Source: Coccinella septempunctata (lineage: Eukaryota > Arthropoda > Insecta > Coleoptera > Coccinellidae). Taken from it: a DNA stretch of 64,000 nucleotides. Of this stretch, positions 45,669 through 54,925 are shown piece after piece; the first letter of the stretch is position 1; the number at the start of each line of letters is the position of its first letter. The translations under genes were made by a program, and so were the position numbers. The notes beneath the pieces are model-generated. The model was not told where the DNA came from, ran no database searches, and saw nothing but the letters and a program-made list of their open reading frames with translations. Where the stretch lies: the NCBI RefSeq assembly GCF_907165205.1, contig NC_058194.1, forward strand, positions 1,364,824 through 1,428,823, in the 5' to 3' direction.

Positions 45669-45992
45669 TATACAAAGAAAAAGAATTATTCATGTATTGT
45701 ATCATGTGTTCTGTGATGTAACCTCAATTGTATTGTTTCCGCCAACGTTGCATATGTGCAATTTTCGTACTTCTTTCTGAAATTTAAGAAATTTGATTTT
45801 AGAATATACTGACTTTTGGTGCCTAACAATTCTATTCATATGGCTTTTCACCTGTTGTGATATATGTTGCCTTCTGCTGACTACTTGTTGACTTGTTTTG
45901 ATGCTAGAAATAATTTTAACCTCGACTATTCAGTAAGTCTCATGTTGATGTGTTATACATTGTATTATAACATATTATTATTACCTTGTAGA

Positions 45993-46030
45993 GTCCTGAA
46001 GAAGGCTCAGACATGAGCCGAAACGTCGAC
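45993..46030 (+). ncRNA. Hammerhead-ribozyme-like motif, PLE-B copy 2
   Basis: Plus-strand instance with CTGAAGA at 45996-46002, stem GGCTCA/TGAGCC, GAAAC at 46020-46024, then GTC and GAC. Same arrangement as in copy 1. Confidence 0.7.
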
Positions 46031-46123
46031 GATGAATAAATGAGTTTCACATAATTGCAGTCCTTTCTCATCCAATAACCCGTTATTGATATAGATTTAT
46101 ATTTATATTTATATTTATATATA

Positions 46124-47250
46124 TATATTTTTTTTCTTTTTTTTTCTGTCTCACCGCTCTGTTGCGGGGGGCAAGCCACACTGCCGGGCTTTCGCCAAGG
46201 CAAATGCCGCCGCTAAGGACCTTGAAGAAACTTCCTAACTGTCCTCGCCGTGCCTAACAAGACCTGCTTCTGTGAACTTGATATTACATTGCGGTCCAAG
46301 CACAGTCTCTTGGTGGTCTCAGGCAAATGCTTCTCCACCAAACCGTTCACAGAGATCACTATTGGGAGAACGTTCACCGATTTCAGTTCGTGAATCTCAC
46401 GCAGTTGGTAGGCCAGGTCGGAATATTTCGCGATCTTCTCAGAATAGACTCGGGCCAAATTTTCATCAGCAGGGACCGCAAAATCCAGCAGCAGACATGT
46501 TTCCTTTTGCTTGTCGAAGAGAGTAACGTCCGGCCTATTATGCGCCACTCCTCTGTCAGTCACTAGAGTCGTGTCCCGGTATAGTTTGTAGCGCTGGTTC
46601 TCCAATAGCGCTCTTGGCTGATATAGATGTTGTTCAGTCTCTGTCTTGAGCAATCCGAGTTTTAGTGCGATCTGTTGATGGTATATCTTCCCCATTGCGT
46701 CATGCCTGTCAAGGTAGTCTCGGGGAGCTAGAATCGGACATGATGAGGTGATGTGCTGAATGGACTCCGCAGCTTGTGAACACTTTCGGCATCTATCGGA
46801 TGGAATGTCCTGCTTGGCGATATGCTTCATGTACATCCTAGTTGGTACCACCTGGTCTTGTATCGCCAAGAGTCTTCCCTCCGTTTCAGGAAAAAGGTAC
46901 CCCGCACCCAGGTAAGTAAGAGACTCGATCTTATCTATCTCTTTACTTTTCAGATGACCTGGATATCTGCCATGCAGGGCCTTGGCACTCCACTCTTCCA
47001 TGCGACTTTCCATAGTACGCCTCGGAGCCTGATAATCCGGATCAGATAGCCTCAGCACGGATATTCCGTTGTCAGCTTCACGGACAGCTCTGAACACAGG
47101 TGAGTTGTTCTTCATAAAGTGCTCTCTCAAGTCATTCACGCACTTTGCGTGCAAGTCTTCCAAGTTCATCAAACCTCTTCCACCCTGGTTTCTTGGGAGA
47201 TAAAGTCGCATAACTGAAGAGTGGGGGTGATGCACTCCATACTTTGTCAT
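46124..47250 (-). mobile_element. 5'-truncated RLE LINE (R2-superclade), copy a
   Basis: The sense 3' end has a roughly 65-bp UTR ('cagtgtggcttgccccccgc', 'gcggtgagacag') and an A-rich tail, then (TA)n. The 5' end stops in the ORF at (TA)n near 47250. It is related to the Dong/R4-like family at 1-8100 but a different subfamily, and it lies in A/T-rich rather than TAA sequence. Confidence 0.82.
46213..47250 (-). pseudogene. RLE LINE ORF C-terminus, copy a (open, truncated)
   Basis: 345 codons: YLPRNQGGRGLMNLE, GYLFPETEGRLLAIQDQVVPTR, the knuckle CRKCSQAAESIQHITSSC (C-x2-C-x8-H-x4-C), then the restriction-like endonuclease (RPDVTLFD, LLLDFAVP) and the C-terminal TARTVRKFLQGP. All conserved C-terminal motifs are intact; the reverse transcriptase is missing. 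Role: target cleavage in target-primed reverse transcription. Confidence 0.83.
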
Positions 47251-47299
47251 ATATATATATATTTTTTTATTTTTTTTTATTTTTTTTTTATTTTTTTTT

Positions 47300-47341
<42 letters not shown>
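47249..47341. repeat. (TA)n and interrupted poly(T) tract between two RLE LINEs
   Basis: (TA)7 followed by T-runs of increasing length separated by single A residues, then about 50 T. In the sense direction this is an A-rich tail with (TA8-10) units belonging to copy b, ending against the 5' edge of copy a. Confidence 0.85.
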
Positions 47342-47342
<1 letters not shown>

Positions 47343-49125
47343 CTATCACCAAGCTGGGTAGGCCATTGAGGAGCCGGGCAGAACCTTCTACCAAGGCTAC
47401 TCAAACGGACGTTAAGAACTTCCTCACTATTTTGGTATTCGCTAGAATGACCTCCTTTTGAGCTGTACTCACCAGCTCTTCGTCCAATCCTAGATTCAGG
47501 GTATTGTCCACCAGGTGTGTCTCCACCAGTCCATTCGTGGACATGACTAAGGGCACTATGGATGTTGATTTTAGGCCGTACATGGTTTTCATCTCAAACG
47601 CCAGGTCATGGTATTTCGTCAGCTTTTCGACGAACGCTTTTTGGATATTGTCATCAGCCGGTATAGCGACGTCCAGGATCTCTATTGTTCGCTCTTTCTT
47701 TTTGAACAGCAGAATATCGGGCCTGTTGTGTTGTATGGGTCTGTCGGTTGTAATGAAGTTATCCCAATACAATTTATATCCTTCATTTTCCAGGATGTTG
47801 TTAGGGCAGTATTCGAAGGGCTTCACTGTCTTAGTTATGAGTCCGTATTTTTTGGCAATGGCCTGATGATATACTTTTGCCATCGCGTTGTGGCGCTGCA
47901 TGTAGTCCACTGGGGCCAGTACAGAGCACGATGATGTAACGTGTTGAATCGACTCGGTAACTTGGGAACATTTTCTGCACTTGTCTGTTGGTATGTTCCG
48001 TCCGGTGATGTTCTTAATATATGATCTGGTTGGGACAACTTGATCCTGTATAGCTATTAATCTTCCCTCTGTTTCAGGAAACAGGTATCCGGCTGTAAGG
48101 TAAGTAAGCGACTCTTTTTTCTTAACTTGATTATTTTTCAGGCATCCAGGGTATCTTCCGTGCAGTGCTTTACTATGCCACTCCTGTATAAGCATTTCGG
48201 CGGTTAGTCGCGCTGGTTCTAAGTGGCCTGCCAAATTCAGAGGACTCAGGTTGTTATCTTCTTGACATACAGCTCGATGGAACGGTGAGTTTTTTTTTTG
48301 GAAGTACTCTCTCATACTGCGGACTGTTCTGTCGTGCACTATTTCTAGGTTCTGCAGCCCTCTCCCCCCTTCATGCCTTGGGACATACAACCTGTTCATG
48401 GACGCGTGGGGATGGTGGATTCCCAGCTTGGTAAGTAATGCCCTTGCTCTTTTGTCAATTTCTTTCAGCTCTGAGTTGGACCACTTGATCACACCAAAAG
48501 AATAAGCAATACAAGGTATCGCCCATATGTTCACCGCCTCAAACATCGCCTTCGAGTTCAACCTACTCTGGAGTACCTTCTTGAGTCTGTTGAGGAACCT
48601 TTCTTTGTAAGTATTCTTCATTTCTGTGGTTTTAATGTCCAGAGCCTGTTGCACTCCGAGATACTTATAGGATTCTTGTCTTCCCAGTTGTGGGATCGTG
48701 AGGTCTTCCATCACAGATAAGCCTGTGCCCTCTTGTACCCGGCCTCTCTTAACATGAACCACGGCGCATTTGTCTATTCCGAGCTCCATTCCAATGTCCT
48801 TTGAGAACGCTGCCACTATTCTCAGTTGTTTCTTGAGCTGCTCTTAGTTTGCAGCATAGAGCTTCAGGTCATCTACATAGAACTGGTGGTTAATTTTTAT
48901 ATTCCTCGCCTTCTGTAAAATGTACCCGTATATCTGGTTTTTTAGTAGTCTACTCAGGGGGTTCAGTGCTAAACAGAACCAAAGGGGACTCAAAGTATCC
49001 CCCTGGAAAATACCTCTCCTGATTCTGATTACGGCGGTCTTATAATTCTCTTGTTTGGTGTTCACCACCAGCTGCGCCATGTCTTCATCAGATGCTCCAA
49101 GAGGTTGATGATGGGCCTCGATATA
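47342..49125 (-). mobile_element. 5'-truncated RLE LINE (R2-superclade), copy b
   Basis: It runs from a (TA)n tract at 49122-49140 (5' side, sense direction) to the A-rich tail at 47341. It keeps the end of the reverse transcriptase and the whole knuckle/endonuclease part. It is closely related to copy a but clearly a separate subfamily by protein sequence. Confidence 0.83.
47401..49125 (-). pseudogene. RLE LINE ORF, copy b: RT end, knuckle, restriction-like endonuclease; one nonsense codon
   Basis: GIFQGDTLSPLWFCLALNPLS (motif B, one residue over the usual match) precedes FYVDDLKLYAAN, the catalytic YVDD. An in-frame TAA follows at about 48844, after which the same frame continues (VAAFSKDIGMELG) to the stop at 47401. 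The knuckle is CRKCSQVTESIQHVTSSC; the endonuclease has RPDILLFKKKE and ILDVAIP. A second in-frame methionine start after the stop gives 471 codons, but that is only because the stop is a point change. Truncated at the 5' side by (TA)n. Confidence 0.82.
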
Positions 49126-49140
49126 TATATATATATATAT

Positions 49141-49903
49141 AAGTTTGATAATTTCCCAATATTCATACAAATATCACTTAGTTAAGGGGTGTAGGAAAAA
49201 GATCAAAATAACTATTGAAATTTCTTCTTTAATTCATAGGTCTACGTTTCGACCCGGATTGGGGTCTTCTTCAGGACTCTAAAAAAAAGGGGACAATCAT
49301 CAACAGTCATGGAGTGAAAAAAACAAGTTGAACATACCGAATTACAAAGATGATACAAAGATCTTAAAAGTTTACATTGATCCAGGGCAACGATAAAACG
49401 GGCAGAACATCTAACGGCAATGAATTGCATACATAAATTATATCTATTGTAAAAACAGACAGCCCTCCGAACAAGGAGTGTAGAGAATAGCGGTTAGAAC
49501 ACAGAACACAATAAATTTATTGGCTTATGTCAATTCACCTCTTGTTCTTCTCCTTAACTTCACTCTCACTGAACCGACCGAAAACAATCCCTCATCTCGA
49601 GTCGTCTCCTGATCTCACCTCACAATACTTAGTCCACTCTCACTGAACAAGTCGAAGTGTATCAAATAGGCATAGATACTGCTAACGCCCTCTATGTCCT
49701 TCTTGAAGTTCATAGAATTAGTCTGGCGCTTAATGTGATATGACTCTAAGAAACATCTCTTCCTAGTGTTCAACTCCCACTCCAAAACATCAGCCGAATC
49801 GTAACCCATCACGTGATCCTCTAATCTGACATGGTCAGCAAGAGCACAAATCTTGTTCGGGTTTTTTGTATCGCTCTTATGCTGAGAAATCCTCTGTTTC
49901 CTA
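49141..49903 (-). mobile_element. PLE-C copy 1, inverted 3' fragment
   Basis: Minus-strand 3' end of a PLE-C element, 5'-truncated inside the GIY-YIG domain (first retained residues QRISQHKSDTKNPNKIC). It holds the C-terminal ORF part (to 49615), 3' UTR, hammerhead-like motif and boundary 'aacttatata' next to (TA)n. In its 3' UTR it has only one copy of the 'ttcagtgagagtgaagtt' repeat, where copies 2 and 3 have two copies with about 30 bp between. It is joined head-to-head to copy 2 at 49903/49904. Confidence 0.85.
49240..49277 (-). ncRNA. Hammerhead-ribozyme-like motif, PLE-C copy 1
   Basis: Sense order: GTC, CTGAAGA, A, stem GACCC-caatcc-GGGTC, GAAAC, GTA, GAC. It differs from PLE-B in helix II sequence and in the cleavage triplet (GUA instead of GUC) while keeping core and complementarity. 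Confidence 0.7.
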
Positions 49904-50633
49904 CACCCCTTAACTAAGTGATATTTGTATGAATATTGGGAAATTATCAAACTTATATATCAGCATGGGGTTCTATGCAGAGGTACAACGGTTATATGGA
50001 AGAGAGATGACTCAAAAATTAAAGACCTGGTCATCCTATAACATCAAGTTAGCATCGGCACGAAATAGAAGAATTTTCCTCCTTGAATGCAAGAGACGAG
50101 GAGTTTTTCCCAAACACATGTCTGACAACTTTGGCTGTCTGTATGGCTCGGCGACAGACTCTGTGTCATCCAGGCAAGTGCAGACAATGAAGGAGAAGAC
50201 ACTTCGGTTAGTCCTTCAGTTCGAAATAATGGTTACTGTCACCAAGATAACAAGAATGGAGGCTGACTCGTCCAGACTGTGGCAGAGTTTGAGTGTTTCC
50301 TTTCCACAAGAAATGTTGGGTCGTTTTTTGTCCTATCAGAACAGAACGTATGACAGACGGTTTGCCCTGATCAAGGAGAGAAACCTGAGAAAGGTGAGAG
50401 CTTTGTCAGAGGATGTTTTAAGTAGAGTTAGACCTCAAGAAAGGTGGGTTAAGAATATTAGTACGACAGATGTTCCATCTAGAGCACTGGTTCTTAACCG
50501 GTGGTCCGCGGACCACTGGTGGTCCCTGGAAGCATCCGAAGTGGTCCGCGAAGCCATCCGACAGGACATAGGGTTGAACCAGACTGAAGAGCACTTATTG
50601 ATTTTAATTATTTTATATTAGTTTTCTAGAAAA

Positions 50634-50717
50634 ATGCCACCAAAACGAAAATATGACGGCTTTCATATTGAACTGGGTTTCTTCAATAGAAAAAATAGGG
50701 AGACTAGACCCCAATGA
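50634..50717 (+). pseudogene. hAT transposase N-terminal remnant (27 codons)
   Basis: MPPKRKYDGFHIELGFF, then a stop. The start resembles the N-terminus of Charlie/ZBED5-like hAT transposases (PPKRKY followed by a FGF-type segment). No BED finger, catalytic region or dimerisation domain follows. Short, so the match is suggestive only; its place just inside a hAT end supports it. Confidence 0.5.
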
Positions 50718-51048
50718 TCCCTCTTTTCAAGGACATATTTATGCGAGCAGGGGTTTTCGATTCTACTGATAATTAAAAACAAGCATCGAAATCGGTTTTA
50801 TGCCAGTGCCGACATGCCAGTTTGGCATTAAGTACCTAGCACTGAACCAAGTATTTATAAATAGGTGAAGAGTATGCAGTGAAAAAAAGCGCATTGAAAT
50901 AATAAAGTTTCTGTTTATTTATCTGCTTAAAAATGCAAATATAAAATACTGTTGGCTCTGAATGATTGTTGGCGTGTTTCGTTCATTCAAATTTATAACT
51001 ACAACAACCTTGTTTATTCATTTACAAAAATAGACATCTACGTACTTA

Positions 51049-52394
51049 GGCCCGTTTGCACCAATCCCCCTTAAAATCAGTACTTAACTTAGCGTAGTTT
51101 AAAGTTAATGAACGCTTAATTTTATTGTCAGTTGCACGATTGCGGCTTAACAGAATCTTAAGTAAGGGACCCTTAAGTTTTCATATCTAGTGATATTTCC
51201 GTTTTTTTATTTTGGTGCAACTTCATTCTAGTCTAATAAAGCCTTTTCATTGGTTGACCGGTTGCCGATGATCGTTATCATTTCATTAACTTAACTTTAT
51301 TATCCTGTCAGTCAGTGTCAAGTAAACTATTACACCAGGTAAGAAAATCAAATCATTAATGATGCCACAGATTCAATAATCAACAAAATGAAAACATTAT
51401 TGAAGCCAACTGAGAAAACACTTCATAATTAAGTCGGAAATCGTTTCACGAATTGGGACTTGAATATTTCTGTGGCATCATTAATGATTTGATTTTCTTA
51501 CCTGGTAATCTGATTAGAGATATGTACGTATTTGGACTTCTTGGAGATTTCTATCGATCAAGTGTTACCGCATGTTATTGGAAATACTGCAAACTATATC
51601 GAAGATAATTTAGATTGAGTTTCAGCAAGATTGAGCTCCTTCGCAATACGCTTTGTTTGTTCGACATCTTGATTAAAGATTTCTATGTCAGTGGATTGGA
51701 GGAAGGAAGCCACAGTCATGGTTGTTTTGAAGCTCAAAATGTCGATTTTCCACAAAAAAACACAAGTGCCATGAAAACACCACTTCATTTTCAAATACTT
51801 AGTTGAGAATATTTCGAGAACTAATGCATAAAATGAAAAAACAATTACTGTGCTGAATTCAGTATAAAAATACCTTTCAAATGAGGTATCACTCACCCCA
51901 TCTTCCCTATTCAAAAATTGGGGGTGAGGGTTGTAGTAGCAAGGGTTGAAGCGCTATGCGTCCGTAACCTACATCTTAAGTTGTCTCCCTCGAAACAGAA
52001 ATCGACCTGTCCGAGCATTTCTATCGAAAAAATTTATTTCGTCTGTAATCTCGTCTGTTTCGTTTTCAAATGGCCACCCTGTATTATCATCAAAGAGTGA
52101 CAACTTTTTGTTGCTGAATTAGCATTATGATTGATAATGAAATGGATTGTCAAATAAAAGGTACTTGACGTTATTAGAAAAACCACAGCAGTTCTGCAGC
52201 CAGTTTATGAGTTCAACAAATTATTTTAGGTTAGAATCCCGCCCTTAAATACCTAAGTGGTCATTACAGGAGCGCTTAAATTTAAGCCTAGCTTTAGCCA
52301 TTTAAACGTCACTTTACAGTTGGTGCAACGTTATTTAAGTTAAGGGTTCATTTTAAGGGACACTTAACACTAAGTGCGTTTGATGCAAACGGGT
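51049..52394. mobile_element. Nested inverted-repeat element (MITE-like) inside the hAT derivative
   Basis: The left end GGCCCGTTTGCACCAA and the complement of the right end, GACCCGTTTGCATCAA, match at 14 of 16 bases. Both subterminal regions are rich in CTTAA words. No coding sequence is seen. The target-site duplication is not clear, so the exact edges may be off by a few bases and the superfamily is unknown. Confidence 0.65.
51334..51506. repeat. Perfect 38-bp inverted repeat with 97-bp loop
   Basis: 51334-51371 begins accaggtaagaaaatc and its exact reverse complement lies at 51469-51506. This palindrome sits within the nested element and may be a third, smaller insertion or a fold-back. 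Confidence 0.85.
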
Positions 52395-54671
52395 CTCAAT
52401 ATTGCCTCCGAACAGTTGGTGGTCCGTGACAAGACAACAATTTTGTCAAATGGTCCCTGATCACTAAAAGGTTAAGAACCACTGATCTAGAGTCCTCGAT
52501 TTTCTGGCCCTTGGTCCAAAATTCAGTATAGATATCCCTATGAAGCACATTTCGTTACAGAGACTCCTGTCAGATGTCGAATACACTATCAATATAAACG
52601 ACTCACTTACCGAGGAGGGAAAGGATGTGAAGCGTTCCTTGGCTGCTAACATTGTAACCAATTATATGAAACCCAATAAACAAGTGAAGAACATATTTCA
52701 AAGAGAGTTCTTTCATTGCAAGAGGTACCTAAGAGAACATTCTGAATTGCTAGTTTTGAAATCAGACAAGGGTAATGTCACAGTCGTGATGGACAGATCT
52801 CAATATATGGAACTATCCAATAACATACTTCTCGACCACAAGTATTATGAGATATTACCCAGAGACCCTACCACAACGATACAAAAAAAGTGCAACTCAT
52901 TCATCAAGAAGATGGTAACAGATGGCCACATCACACAGAACCAGGGAAAACTCATGTACAACTATAGCTCGGTTCCTGCTAGGTTTTATGGTTTACCTAA
53001 AGTGCATAAACCTACGTTATCACTGAGACCCATCATTTCTTCGATCAATACACCCACCTCTAGACTGTCGGTTTTCATATCTGAAATTCTGTCTAGCTAT
53101 CTCTCTGCCAACAGGAGCAGCTATTTTGTCGAGGATTCCTTCTCCTTTTCAGAATTCATCGACGGATTCCAGTTACCAGAGGGTTATGTACTCATAAGCC
53201 TGGATGTTGTGTCTCTATTTAGTAATATAAGTGTTGAACTGGCTGTCTTAGCAGTGGAGACAAGATGGGAAGCAATTGGTGAGCATACTTCCTTACCAAA
53301 AAATGAATTCATCTCAATTGTAAGATTCCTGTTCGCGTCAAATTATTTCACCTTCAATGGGAGAATTTACAAACAAGTTCTTGGATCCCCAATGGGCTCC
53401 AATTTTAGCCCGTCTATTGCTGAAGTAGTAATGGACTTCATTGTGGATTGTATCCTCGGTGATATACCTTTCATTATTCCATTCTTAAAGAAATATGTAG
53501 ACGACCTGATAGCTGCAGTCCCTGAAGATAAGGTAGCCTTCATTCGTGACAGATTTAATAGACAACATGAGTGTATAAAGTTTACTGTTGAGGAGGAGAC
53601 TGACATGAGCGTTTCTTTCCTAGACACTAAGGTAATGAGAACACCTCAAAACAGATTAATGCTAGATTGGTATAGGAAACCTAGCAGTTCGGGAAGATAT
53701 TTGCATTTCTGCTCGAATCATCCCCATAGGCAGAAAGTCAACATGGTTCTAGGTTTAAAAAACCGAATACAGAAGATTGCCCACCCCACCTTGAGACATA
53801 ACAACCTAAAAATATTGTTCGGTTTGATGCGTGAGAATGGTTACCCTGAGGGATTACTGAAGAGATTAATCTACAACGCCACTCCTTCTGGACAGCCACA
53901 GAACGGAGACAGTGGCGCATCCACCAGTAATACACAAATGAGGACAATTTACTCATCCATCCCCTACGTTAGAGGTATGACTCATGCCTTAGTTAACCTC
54001 TTAAAAACCCCCAACCTTCATGTTGTCTCAAGATCGGAGTTCAGAATTGATAGATTATACAGTCGTACCAAAGATAGAATAGACGTGGGAAAGATGAGTG
54101 GGGTAGTTTATCGTATTCCTTGTTCAATGTGTGACAAAGTGTATGTGGGTCAAACGTCACAGCAACTGAAACAGAGGATTTCTCAGCATAAGAGCGATAC
54201 AAAAAACCCGAACAAGATTTGTGCTCTTGCTGACCATGTCAGATTAGAGGATCACGTGATGGGTTACGATTCGGCTGATGTTTTGGAGTGGGAGTTGAAC
54301 ACTAGGAAGAGATGTTTCTTAGAGTCATATCACATTAAGCGCCAGACTAATTCTATGAACTTCAAGAAGGACATAGAGGGCGTTAGCAGTATCTATGCCT
54401 ATTTGATACACTTCGACTTGTTCAGTGAGAGTGGACTAAGTATTGTGAGGTGAGATCAGGAGACGACTCGAGATGAGGGATTGTTTTCGGTCGGTTCAGT
54501 GAGAGTGAAGTTGACCCAGATAAATGTTCATTTCTGACATTTCAGTGAGAGTGAAGTTAAGGAGAAGAACAAGAGGTGAATTGACATAAGCCAATAAATT
54601 TATTGTGTTCTGTGTTCTAACCGCTATTCTCTACACTCCTTGTTCGGAGGGCTGTCTGTTTTTACAATAGA

Positions 54672-54846
54672 TGTACAATTTCAAGTAATAAAGACTATTT
54701 CTTTTATAAGCAGAACGTTTATTCTTCGAAGCTCTACAATTTTACTGCTCTAGACAAAATCTTGTGAACTCTCCTCTTTTTTTTTTTTATTGTATCTATA
54801 GCAACTGAACCCTTGATACTACGATCTTGCATTAGAAAACGGAACA
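54672..54846 (-). repeat. BEL 3' LTR
   Basis: In the sense direction it begins TGTTCCGTTTTC and ends AAATTGTACA. It is preceded, in the sense direction, by the purine-rich AAGGTGGGAGAA (54847-54858), the polypurine tract. Confidence 0.92.
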
Positions 54847-54925
54847 TTCTCCCACCTTGCTATTTTATAAACTTTCATGAAATAGCAACATTCGTTTGAA
54901 CAATTAAAAACTACAAATGACAAAG

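Larger units (their letters stand above)
44544..46103 (+). mobile_element. PLE-B copy 2, 5'-truncated and inverted relative to copy 1
   Basis: It begins at 'aagtttttttgcc' in the reverse transcriptase. The 364 codons from MGMKLSP to SVDSG (44574-45668) translate identically to copy 1, and the 3' UTR and ribozyme region also match. With copy 1 it forms inverted arms of about 1.55 kb around a spacer of about 1.6 kb. Its ribozyme loop matches the 5' repeat of copy 1, not the 3' repeat. The right end runs into A/T-rich sequence. Confidence 0.88.
50485..52484. mobile_element. hAT-superfamily deletion derivative (2,000 bp) with 8-bp TSD
   Basis: Ends CACTGGTTCTTAACC and GGTTAAGAACCACTG are inverted copies with one difference and follow the hAT consensus (CAGTGGTTCTTAACC-type). 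The duplication ATCTAGAG occurs at 50477-50484 and 52485-52492; PLE-C copy 3 has it once at the empty site (near 61180). Subterminal GGTGGTCC repeats are present on both sides. Only a scrap of transposase remains, and a second inverted-repeat element fills most of the interior, so it is non-autonomous. Confidence 0.93.
49965..54453 (+). pseudogene. PLE-C polyprotein, copy 2, interrupted by a hAT element
   Basis: ATG 49965 (MGFYAEVQRLYG) opens a frame that runs to the hAT insertion (TSD 50477-50484) and resumes at 52493 to the stop at 54453. Reverse transcriptase: KSDKGNVTVVMDRSQY, YGLPKVHKPTLSLRPIIS, LISLDVVSLFSNIS, GSPMGSNFSP, KYVDDLIAAV (catalytic YVDD). Endonuclease: VYRIPCSMCDKVYVGQTSQQ (YVG instead of YIG), arginine in KQRIS, and FLESYHIK. 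No damage other than the insertion is visible. An AATAAA lies in the 3' UTR at 54593. Confidence 0.88.

Noticed and set aside
50482..50621. PLE-C frame continuing past SRALVLNRW as a natural shorter protein
   Set aside because: The added codons are read from the end of the inserted hAT element; copy 3 shows the uninterrupted frame.
51594..51914. 106-codon minus-strand frame inside the hAT derivative
   Set aside because: No transposase motif is visible and it crosses MITE-like sequence; probably chance.
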